Below, in pieces: positions 1-7,312 of a DNA stretch of 8,035 nucleotides (its first letter is position 1; every line of letters starts with the position of its first letter). Source of the DNA: Verrucomicrobiales bacterium (lineage in GTDB: Bacteria > Verrucomicrobiota > Verrucomicrobiia > Verrucomicrobiales > V1-33). The stretch is taken from positions 1-8,035 of the forward strand of contig JALRGB010000681.1 of assembly GCA_023253575.1 (NCBI GenBank), given 5' to 3'. Position numbers and translations under genes: made by a program. The notes beneath the pieces are model-generated. The model was not told where the DNA came from. It saw only the letters and a program-made list of their open reading frames with translations, and did not search any database.

Positions 1-398
1 CGAATGCCGCGGTGAGCCGTGGCCACAGCAAACCCCGCCATGTCAAGAAAGGCGCCGCCGCCAATCACCAACACGCAACTGTGCCGGTCCACACCATGAT
101 CGTTGATCACGCCCCACATGCGCTCAACCAATGCCCAGTCATTCTTGCCAGCCTCCCCGCCCGGCACCACCACCACTCCGCCCCCCACTAAACGAAGCGC
201 CGGCCCGCGCGAGGCCATCCAAGCCTCAACCAACCCGGCCAACTCCGGCCGCGCCGCCGCCACCCCGCCGTCCAAAAAAACCAGCACCCGCCCGGTCAAA
301 ACCGTCTCCAATCCGGCGTTTTCTAACGCAAAAGCATCACGCGTGAAATAAACACGGTGCTCGAAAGTCAAAGTAATGGGCTGGAAAAGAACGTCCAC
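1..398 (-). CDS. eboD: EboD-like sugar phosphate cyclase (3-dehydroquinate synthase fold), 3' end beyond the window
   Basis: This is the N-terminal 132 codons of a gene running off the left edge. The reading frame is open from 530 down to 1. Family-type motifs appear in order: VYFTRDAF (residues 16-23), a GVAAARPEL segment (45-53), PGGEAGKND (79-87, the GE-x-x-K element of dehydroquinate synthases), DRHSCVLVIGGG (104-115, the glycine-rich NAD-binding loop followed by D119) and ATAHRG (126-131). The PGGEA-KND, DRHS and ATAHRG forms point to EboD rather than to AroB. EboD is a presumed NAD-dependent cyclase of a sugar phosphate in the ebo pathway; its substrate is unknown. There is no in-frame ATG before residue 61. 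I chose GTG at 398 because it places the VYFT motif about 15 residues in, as in relatives; GTG at 488 is the alternative. No clear Shine-Dalgarno is seen. A weak promoter (TTGCAT at 445-440, TATGTT at 424-419, 15-bp spacer) could serve it. The gene is divergent from the large gene at 644. Confidence 0.85.
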   Translation of the reverse strand, partial: MDVLFQPITLTFEHRVYFTRDAFALENAGLETVLTGRVLVFLDGGVAAARPELAGLVEAWMASRGPALRLVGGGVVVVPGGEAGKNDWALVERMWGVINDHGVDRHSCVLVIGGGAFLDMAGFAVATAHRGI

Positions 399-502
399 AG
401 GAGTCGAAATCAGCCGTGAACATAAGTCCCAGTCACGGAATGCAAGAGGTCTGGGGCCTCCTACCAGCCAGCCGCCCCCTACCCGCACGTCGTCAGAACC
501 CG

Positions 503-525
503 CCCCCCCCTTCCTTTCTTCCCCT
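503..525. repeat. 23-nt polypyrimidine tract with an eight-C run
   Basis: Positions 503-510 are eight consecutive C, followed by an unbroken run of C and T to 525. On the minus strand this is a polypurine stretch about 105 nt upstream of the preferred eboD start and 15 nt upstream of the alternative GTG at 488. It lies between two divergent genes. It could be a slippage-prone homopolymer or simply reflect the strong C bias of the plus strand. No function is shown. Confidence 0.6.
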
Positions 526-609
526 ACTCGTCACCAGCCGACTATCCCCCACACACCACCCGGTTGATTCCCCATCCACCCGTTCGGCCGAGCGGCTCTG
601 CGGTTGCCC

Positions 610-644
610 TTGTCAAATGATTCGTGTGACGTAAAATTCACACA
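610..644 (+). promoter_or_regulatory. Sigma-70-type promoter of the large surface-protein gene, predicted leaderless
   Basis: A TTGTCA hexamer (610-615, five of six matches to TTGACA) and a TAAAAT hexamer (632-637, five of six matches to TATAAT) are separated by 16 bp. The standard distance from the -10 box puts transcription start at 644, the A of the ATG of the giant gene. No Shine-Dalgarno-like sequence precedes the ATG, which fits a leaderless transcript. The hexamers are read directly from the sequence; use of this promoter and the start site are inference. Confidence 0.55.
624..643. promoter_or_regulatory. Perfect inverted repeat around the -10 box, candidate operator
   Basis: GTGTGA (624-629) is repeated in inverted form as TCACAC (638-643) with 8 bp between. 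The spacer holds the TAAAAT -10 box and the right arm ends at the base before the ATG. A regulator binding here would block promoter opening. If the transcript starts at 644 the repeat is not in the RNA, so a DNA operator is more likely than an RNA hairpin. The arms resemble a CRP site, but the CRP spacer is 6 bp, not 8. No second copy was noticed in the window. Confidence 0.45.
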
Positions 645-3600
645 TGCAGTTGTTTATTGTCGGGCTGCTCGGCCTCCTCACGGCCACGCTGCACGCCCAA
701 GTGCGGATCAGCGAGTTTTCAGCAGCCAACACCCAGTCCCATCCGGACATCGTTGATTTCTCTGACTATCCTGATTGGATTGAACTGGAGAATCCTTCGG
801 ATGCGGAAGTGTCGCTCAGCGGCTGGTTTTTGAGTGACGAGGTGCAAAACCCTCTTAAATGGGGATTTCCGGCGTCGGCGGTACTACCAGCCCGCGGGCA
901 TCTTGTCGTCTGGGCCGATGGTTTTGCGGCGGTTCCCGGCGAGAGTCATCCGCGCGGGTACTGGCCATGGCGGCAATTCACCACAGAAGGATATCACACG
1001 AATTTTTCTCTTTCTTCCACGGGTGAGGCCGTGGTGCTGACCCGAGTCAGCGGTATCTCCCAAGCGCCACTGATCACCGCCGGCACTCCGCCGCCGCCCC
1101 CTCCAGCGGCACCCGCCGTCTGGAAATACCTCGACGATGGATCAGATCAGGGAACACAGTGGCGGACCCAGTCATTCGACGACACCCGCTGGGCCTCCGG
1201 CACTGGCCAATTAGGTTACGGCGACGGCGATGAAACGACCCTCATCGACGGCGGCCCAGATTCTTCCAACCGCCGCATCACCAGTTACTTCCGCCACACA
1301 TTCTCCGTGGCAGACCCATCTCTGATGCACAACCTCTCACTACGCCTCATGGTGGACGACGGGGCAGTGATTTACCTCAACGGCCAAGAAATCGCCCGCC
1401 AGAACATGCCGACCGGCGACATCACGCACCGCACCCTCGCTCCCATCGCCATCGGAGGTGCCGCCGAATCCGCCTTCACCACTATTAACCTGCCCGCCAC
1501 TTCCCTCCAGTCAGGCCCCAATACACTCGCCGTGGAAGTCCACCAAAGCGCTGTGACTAGCTCAGACATCAGCTTCGACCTCTCGCTGCAAGGGACATCA
1601 TTCACCTCGGCCACCATCGAAGATCAGTATCAATACGGCCGGCAAATCGATGACGTCTCGCTCGGGCGCCACCCGGACGGCCATTGGGTCCAATACGCCA
1701 GCCCCACCCCCGGCCGCCCGAATACGGGACCCACCGTCACTGACCTCCGCCGCACCGGAACCACCGTCTCGTTCACTCCCGAAGCCGGCCTCTTCCAAAC
1801 CGCCCCCCAAGTCAGCTTGCAGGCCGCCTCCGGAACAATCCGCTATACACTCGATGGATCGCTCCCCCTAAACTCCTCGCCCGCCTATCAGGAACCACTG
1901 CCAGTCACCACCACCACCGTCGTGCGGGCCCGCGTCTTCGAAGAAGGCAAACCCAACGGAGCCGTCGCCACCCGTACATATTTCATCAACGAAGAACAAA
2001 AAAACCTGCCGTTCGTCTCGGTAGTCGCTGGACCGGACGTTCTGTTCGGCCCTCGCACCGGCATTTACTACAACACGTATGAACCGCTGGTCAGCAGTGG
2101 CGCCGATGCCGCCCTCGGCCTTCGCGACGTCTTTAAGGGAAAAGACGCTCCCGGGTCACTCGAATTTTTTGCCCCCGGCGGACAAGGGGGATTTCGTGTC
2201 CATGGCGGCTACCGCATGGGTGGCGAAAACAACTGGGTACACGCTCAGCGGGCGCTTAATTTCACCCTCAGGGGGAAATACGGAGACGACGCCATTCGTT
2301 ATGACGTATTTCCCGGCACCCGCATCCCAATCCATATGTCCCTCGTCCTGCGCGACGGCGGCGACGCTTGGGACAAGGAGATGCTGCGGGACGGCATGTG
2401 GCCGTCCATCGTCAGGGGCCGCATGTTGGCCGACAGTTACGACTACCGCGCCAGCGAGGTCTTCATCAATGGCGCCTATTGGGGGATTCATAATATTCGC
2501 GCCCGATGGGACGATTCATGGTTTTTCGAACATAAACGACTGAACGCCGACCAGATCGATCATCTCCTCTACGGTCATGTCACGTCCGGAGCAGTCACTC
2601 TGGGCGTGGAAAAAGGCGACTCCGCTGATTGGCTCGAAATGCTAGACTTCCTGAGCCGGCACGACCTCAACGTCCCCGCAAATCTGGCCGTCGCCGCCAC
2701 TCGCATTAACTTCGATAGCTTCATCGATTTCATCGCCGCCGAATCGTACGGCATCAACACCAGCTGGCATCACAATCGCGAGTTCTGGCGACCGCGCACC
2801 CCGGATGGACAATGGCATTGGTTCCTGCCGGACATGGATCAGACATTTCGTCCATCCCAGCTGGGCGGCAGCGTGCTCGGCGACATGCTCGCACGTGAAT
2901 CAGTACTCGTACACCTCAAGGGAAGCACTGAATTCAAAAACCGACTGGCCCAACGCTTCGCCGCCCACGCCGCCTCCACCTTCAAGCCGTCCCGGATCAA
3001 CAGCATCCTCGAACAAATGGCCGCCGAGGTCGAGCCGTCTGTACCGCGCCATATCGAACGCTGGCGCGCCCTCGGAGGCATGACCCACGCCGGCCGCGCC
3101 GAGGCCATTCAAGGCATCAAAGATTTTGCGGCCGCACGCGATGCCTCGATCCACGAGGAAATCCGCTCCCAACTCGGACTGCCCGACGCCGCCGTCGAGT
3201 TGTCACTGACCGTCCTCGCCCCGGAGGCCGGTCGGATCCTCGTCAACGGAGTCGCCGTCGACCCCGGTTCGCTGCGCCTCTTTCCCAACATCCCATTTGT
3301 CCTGACCGCCGAACCGGCACCAGGCTTCCGCTTTGCGGAGTGGACGGGTGTCAGCGGCCCAACCACCGAGCCGGTCATCACCACCACCGTGGCCGGACCC
3401 ACAGCCATTACTGCCACCTTCACTCCCTCCGGCGAAACCGTGATCGGCGGCACGCTGGCCGGAGACACCACCCTACTCCAATCTGACTCCCCCTACTCTC
3501 TGCATGAAGACCTTATCGTGCCGCCCGATACCACCCTGACCGTGCAGGAAGGCGTTACCCTGCACCTGCCCGCCCATCGAAACATCCGCATCCAAGGCGT

Positions 3601-5917
3601 GCTGAAAATCGAGGGAACCGCCGCCGCCCCCGTGCACATCATCGGACGAGACCGCGCCCGCTGGGGCGGATTGAGTTTTGAAAACCCCACCGACACATCC
3701 ACCCTCAGCCACCTCATCCTGCGAGGAGCCACCCGCGGCGCCAACCCCGTCCTCTACCCGTATGCCCTGTCCGGACTCAATGCCTCGCTCGTCATCGACC
3801 ACCTCGACATCGATGAAAGCGAAGGCCCAGTCTTCTGTCGCGGCGGCAGCTTGATCCTGCGCCAAAGTCGGCTCCACACGCCGTTCACCGGCGACTGCCT
3901 CAATGTGAAAGGCGGCTCCGCCGAAACCTACGACTCCGTCTTTATTGGAAACAACGCACCTGACACTGATGCCATTGATTATGATGGCGTTGTCAATGGG
4001 GTAATCTCAGGCTGCCACATCCGCCAATTCCAAGGCCCCAACGGCGATGGCATCGACATTGGCGAAGCTTGTTCCAATGTGCTGATCGAAGGAAACCTCA
4101 TCTATTTTAATTCGGACAAAGGTATCTCTGTCGGGCAGGCGTCGACGGTCATCCTGCGTAAAAACTTGATCGTCGGCTGCGTCCTCGGGGTCGGAATCAA
4201 AGATGCCGGTTCGGTGGCCACCATTGATCAAAACACATTCGTCAACTGCAACACCGGGGTGGATGTTTACGAAAAAAACTTCGGAGACGGCGGCGGCTCG
4301 GCCGTCATTACTCATACCATTTTTTCGAAATGCTCGATCCTCCCGGCCCAGACCGACGCATTTTCCACCGCGGTGACGTCTTATTCGTTAAGCGACACTG
4401 TGGCACTTTCTGGCACTGGCAATCTACTGGCGTCGCCGATGTTTATTGATGCAGAAAGCCTAAACTTTCAGCTGCAGCCGGATTCGCCAGCCATCGACGC
4501 CGGAGATCCCGGCCATGCCACCGACACGGATGGATCCCGGGCCGATATCGGGGCGTATTACACTTACGACCCCGCTCATTATCCATGGACCCCGAGCACG
4601 ACCGTGGTCATCGACGAGGTCCTCGCTCATTCAGGTCCGGACACTCCCGACTGGATCGAGTTATACAACCGGTCATCCCAAGCCGTGGACATCAGCGGGT
4701 GGTTCCTGAGCGACAGCCCCCTCGATCTTCGAAAATACCGCATCCCCGACGGAACCACGCTGCCCGCCGGCGGCCGCATCGTCTTTAACGAAAACCAACA
4801 CTTTGGCACCACCAGTCAGGACCCGGGCCGCCTCACCCCGTTTGCTCTCAGCAATACCGGCGAAACCCTTCACCTGTCGGCCGCCGTTAATAATGAACTG
4901 ACCGGGTACCAGTACCAAGAGGAGTTCGGCCCGTCTCTACCGGATGAATCGCTCGGCAATTATTACAAATCCTCCACCGATTCGTGGAACTTCGTCGCCC
5001 TGCTGTCGCCCACCCCCGGTCTCGCCAACAGCGCCCCACGAGTTGGCCCAGTCACCATCTCGGAAATCATGTTCGATCCACAGGGAAATCCAGACGCGGA
5101 ATACTTCGAACTCGTCAATATCTCCACCGAATCCGTGAGCTTGTACGACGAGACCCGGGCCGCCGCTTGGAAAATCACTCAGGGTCTGGACTACGAATTC
5201 CCATCCACCCCTCCGGTCGTGATGGCTCCGGGCGAACGAATTCTGCTAGTCAAAAATCTCGCCCAATTTCAAGCCGTCTACGCTGCCCCCAATCACCTTC
5301 GCATTCTCGAGTGGACCAGTGGACGTCTCTCCAACAATGGAGAAACAGTGCAATTGAGCCGGCCAGCGGCGCTGGACGATGCCGGCATCCGCCAGTTTGC
5401 CCGGGTCGATCGTGTGGCATATGGCACCAGCGCGCCTTGGCCCGCGGCCGGCGCTGGGCGTTCGCTCCAGCGGATCGCCGTCGGCGCTTACGGCAACGAC
5501 CCCGTCAACTGGGAGGTGGCAGCTCCCTCTCCGGGAGCCGACTCGCCCCTCCATGATTTTGCGAGCTGGGTCGCGTCAACCGGTCTGGCTCCATCCGATC
5601 AAGCACCGACCGCTGACCCCGATCTGGACGGCGTACCCAATGGGCTCGAGTTTGCTCTGGGCGGTCATCCTCTTAGCGCGGACTCCCCGCCCACCATGAC
5701 GGTGGTCACCGGCGCCACCGAAACACTCGTGTCCTTCCGCGTTCGCACCGACCGAACCGGCATCAATGTCGTTCTTGAATCCTCCCCCAACCTCCAGCCC
5801 GGCTCATGGACCGGGGTGCCCACCGTTGTGTCTCCGCCCGTAGATAATCTCCAAACGCACACCGGCCGGATCACCGCCGACTCGACCAGCGCCTTTTTCC
5901 GCCTCCGAGCCAACTAA
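644..5917 (+). CDS. Giant secreted multidomain protein: lamin-tail, CotH-kinase-like, beta-helix, calcium-loop C-terminus
   Basis: This 1757-residue protein begins with a Sec signal peptide (residues 1-18, cut after LHA). Domains in order: lamin-tail domain 1 (20-137, closing at 329-360 with SLGRHPDG and SPTPGRPN); an inserted galactose-binding-like beta-sandwich after a proline linker (160-318, WKYLDDG, QLGYGDGDE); a chitobiase-C-like domain (375-448, IRYTLDGSLP); a CotH-kinase-like domain (454 to about 845, VFINGAYWG at 606-614, DMDQTF at 730-735); an InlB-B-like repeat (852-930); a right-handed beta-helix (930-1305, ending SPAIDAG...GAYY); lamin-tail domains 2 (1320-1465) and 3 (1470-1634); and an EF-hand-like calcium loop (D1658, D1660, D1662, N1666, E1669) in a C-terminal module ending FFRLRAN. 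Such proteins are presumed extracellular adhesion, glycan-binding or surface-scaffold proteins; the true role is unknown. Two conserved CotH positions look substituted (A620, S707), so kinase activity is doubtful. The ATG fits the signal peptide and the promoter. There is no sortase or PEP-CTERM signal. It sits antisense between phosphatase and eboD genes. Confidence 0.93.
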   Translation: MQLFIVGLLGLLTATLHAQVRISEFSAANTQSHPDIVDFSDYPDWIELENPSDAEVSLSGWFLSDEVQNPLKWGFPASAVLPARGHLVVWADGFAAVPGESHPRGYWPWRQFTTEGYHTNFSLSSTGEAVVLTRVSGISQAPLITAGTPPPPPPAAPAVWKYLDDGSDQGTQWRTQSFDDTRWASGTGQLGYGDGDETTLIDGGPDSSNRRITSYFRHTFSVADPSLMHNLSLRLMVDDGAVIYLNGQEIARQNMPTGDITHRTLAPIAIGGAAESAFTTINLPATSLQSGPNTLAVEVHQSAVTSSDISFDLSLQGTSFTSATIEDQYQYGRQIDDVSLGRHPDGHWVQYASPTPGRPNTGPTVTDLRRTGTTVSFTPEAGLFQTAPQVSLQAASGTIRYTLDGSLPLNSSPAYQEPLPVTTTTVVRARVFEEGKPNGAVATRTYFINEEQKNLPFVSVVAGPDVLFGPRTGIYYNTYEPLVSSGADAALGLRDVFKGKDAPGSLEFFAPGGQGGFRVHGGYRMGGENNWVHAQRALNFTLRGKYGDDAIRYDVFPGTRIPIHMSLVLRDGGDAWDKEMLRDGMWPSIVRGRMLADSYDYRASEVFINGAYWGIHNIRARWDDSWFFEHKRLNADQIDHLLYGHVTSGAVTLGVEKGDSADWLEMLDFLSRHDLNVPANLAVAATRINFDSFIDFIAAESYGINTSWHHNREFWRPRTPDGQWHWFLPDMDQTFRPSQLGGSVLGDMLARESVLVHLKGSTEFKNRLAQRFAAHAASTFKPSRINSILEQMAAEVEPSVPRHIERWRALGGMTHAGRAEAIQGIKDFAAARDASIHEEIRSQLGLPDAAVELSLTVLAPEAGRILVNGVAVDPGSLRLFPNIPFVLTAEPAPGFRFAEWTGVSGPTTEPVITTTVAGPTAITATFTPSGETVIGGTLAGDTTLLQSDSPYSLHEDLIVPPDTTLTVQEGVTLHLPAHRNIRIQGVLKIEGTAAAPVHIIGRDRARWGGLSFENPTDTSTLSHLILRGATRGANPVLYPYALSGLNASLVIDHLDIDESEGPVFCRGGSLILRQSRLHTPFTGDCLNVKGGSAETYDSVFIGNNAPDTDAIDYDGVVNGVISGCHIRQFQGPNGDGIDIGEACSNVLIEGNLIYFNSDKGISVGQASTVILRKNLIVGCVLGVGIKDAGSVATIDQNTFVNCNTGVDVYEKNFGDGGGSAVITHTIFSKCSILPAQTDAFSTAVTSYSLSDTVALSGTGNLLASPMFIDAESLNFQLQPDSPAIDAGDPGHATDTDGSRADIGAYYTYDPAHYPWTPSTTVVIDEVLAHSGPDTPDWIELYNRSSQAVDISGWFLSDSPLDLRKYRIPDGTTLPAGGRIVFNENQHFGTTSQDPGRLTPFALSNTGETLHLSAAVNNELTGYQYQEEFGPSLPDESLGNYYKSSTDSWNFVALLSPTPGLANSAPRVGPVTISEIMFDPQGNPDAEYFELVNISTESVSLYDETRAAAWKITQGLDYEFPSTPPVVMAPGERILLVKNLAQFQAVYAAPNHLRILEWTSGRLSNNGETVQLSRPAALDDAGIRQFARVDRVAYGTSAPWPAAGAGRSLQRIAVGAYGNDPVNWEVAAPSPGADSPLHDFASWVASTGLAPSDQAPTADPDLDGVPNGLEFALGGHPLSADSPPTMTVVTGATETLVSFRVRTDRTGINVVLESSPNLQPGSWTGVPTVVSPPVDNLQTHTGRITADSTSAFFRLRAN

Positions 5918-5949
5918 TTCCCACGCCCGAAACATTCAGCCCACCCACG

Positions 5950-7308
5950 TCATGCCGGCTTTAAATCGTCCGCCGTCATCACGTAGCTAAAAACCACTTC
6001 TCCATGACGATTGATGAGCGCGGATTCCAGCCGCGCCGGACGACACGTATCATCAACATCAACCCTGAGGAAAACATGTGGCTCGACCGCACTGCGCTTC
6101 AAATGTGGATGATACACGTTCAATGAAGGAATCGTCTCACCATGAATGGGAGAAGCAATGAACTGCACCAAATCATACCCGACCCGCTCCCGAGACGCAT
6201 ACCGCAACACACGGCTGGCATGAATGTCCCCGCCCACCAGCACCACCCCGGGAATACGATGCTCGCCAATAAACGCCTCCAATGCGCGCCGCTCATGACC
6301 ATACGTTCCCCAATCGTCCGATTCCGAATTCTCCTTGTCATCCCAAATCACCCCGCACGCGAGCAACTTAAATGAGGCCGTCGACTCCAGTAGCCCGCGC
6401 CGCAACCACTCCCATTGCACCCGCCCCAGAAATGAAGGCTTCACCGGGTCAGCCCACGACGCCTCCGTCATCGCAAACCATCGCGTGTCCAATAAAAAAA
6501 CTTCCAAAGCCCCAAGTCGGAAACGCGTAAAGATCCCCTCGCCATTCACCCCGTACGTCTGCTGCGGACGATACCGCGAAAAAACCCACCGGCTGGCAGC
6601 TTTCCCGACAGCCAGACCGCTCGCATCGTTGCCCGCAAAATCATGGTCATCCCACGTCCACCAACATGGACGCGACGCCAATAATTGCTGATATTCCTCC
6701 ACCGCGGCAAATTCCCGATGCCGCCGGAGCTGCACCTCACGGTCAGTCGAATCAATATAAGGCGTGTCCCCCAGCAGGACGACCGCATCGACATTCTCGG
6801 CAGCCATTCGTTGCCACACCGCCCGACTGCCCTCGTCCTCACGGGCGCAGGAACTGATGGCCAGCCGGACCCGGCCAGGCGTGCCGGGCGAAGCCGCAGT
6901 CACGATCACTTGACCGGGCCTCCCCGCCACCAGCGCCTGACCGCTCCAGATGCGATACTGATACCGGGTCGACGGCGCCAAGCCTTCGATGTGCCAGTGT
7001 AGGCAGAGGTCCATATCCGCGATAGCGCTGAGAGCTAAGCGCTGCACCCCTCCATCACGCTCTGAAACCACCTCGAGAACATATTCTCCCGGCACCGTGG
7101 CTCTCATCCACACCATGGCGGACGCATGATCAACCGGGCCGAGCAGCGGCCCCAAGGTCAACAGCAGCCCCGCCTCTCTGGCCACTCCTGCCACTGTTTC
7201 AGCCTGAAGGGCCTCCGCGCTCATCCATGACGGCACCCCGACCGCTAGGGAGGTTGAGACAAAACGGCGGCGGTTCCACGAGGGTTCTGAGGGATCATCA
7301 GCCTTCAT
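5950..7308 (-). CDS. Tat-exported PhoD-like metallophosphatase (alkaline phosphatase D family)
   Basis: This 452-residue protein has a twin-arginine signal near its N-terminus (N12-R-R-R-F-V17, then a short apolar stretch to about residue 35), so it is probably exported folded. Residues 42-125 form the Ig/fibronectin-like N-terminal domain of the PhoD family (TRYQYRIWSG at 114-123). The metallophosphatase core follows: LAISSC (149-154), LLGDTPYID (178-186), WTWDDHDFAGND (217-228), LLDTRWF (272-278) and GGDIHAS (359-365). These Asp, His, Asn and Cys residues are the usual metal ligands, and the length is typical. It probably cleaves phosphate mono- or diesters outside the cytoplasm; the substrate is unknown. 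ATG 7308 is preferred because it puts the Tat motif at the N-terminus and lies 4 nt after the eboC stop (TAA, then AAAT, then ATG). This suggests translational coupling and one transcript with eboC. No Shine-Dalgarno is visible. It is not EboF, which belongs to the unrelated nucleotide pyrophosphatase/alkaline phosphatase superfamily. Confidence 0.92.
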   Translation of the reverse strand: MKADDPSEPSWNRRRFVSTSLAVGVPSWMSAEALQAETVAGVAREAGLLLTLGPLLGPVDHASAMVWMRATVPGEYVLEVVSERDGGVQRLALSAIADMDLCLHWHIEGLAPSTRYQYRIWSGQALVAGRPGQVIVTAASPGTPGRVRLAISSCAREDEGSRAVWQRMAAENVDAVVLLGDTPYIDSTDREVQLRRHREFAAVEEYQQLLASRPCWWTWDDHDFAGNDASGLAVGKAASRWVFSRYRPQQTYGVNGEGIFTRFRLGALEVFLLDTRWFAMTEASWADPVKPSFLGRVQWEWLRRGLLESTASFKLLACGVIWDDKENSESDDWGTYGHERRALEAFIGEHRIPGVVLVGGDIHASRVLRYASRERVGYDLVQFIASPIHGETIPSLNVYHPHLKRSAVEPHVFLRVDVDDTCRPARLESALINRHGEVVFSYVMTADDLKPA

Positions 7309-7312
7309 ATTT

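Noticed and set aside
399..488. GTG at 488 as the eboD start
   Set aside because: It would add about 30 residues rich in Gly, Trp and Arg that look non-coding, ahead of the point where the family normally begins. It is kept only as an alternative.
103..634. Plus-strand ORFs of 63-82 residues at the left edge
   Set aside because: Those before 398 are antisense shadows of eboD, and the rest are Pro/Ser/Thr-rich readings of C-rich intergenic DNA without start signals.
624..643. CRP/FNR-type binding site
   Set aside because: The arms resemble TGTGA/TCACA, but the spacer is 8 bp rather than 6. It is reported only as an unassigned dyad.
2079..2543. 154-residue plus-strand ORF, and several 60-134-residue ORFs on both strands, inside the giant gene
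   Set aside because: They overlap a gene with continuous recognisable domains and have the Pro/Arg/Ser-rich composition of shifted frames in GC-rich DNA.
5918..5949. Possible bidirectional terminator in the convergent gap
   Set aside because: No stem-loop or T-run is visible in these 32 bp.
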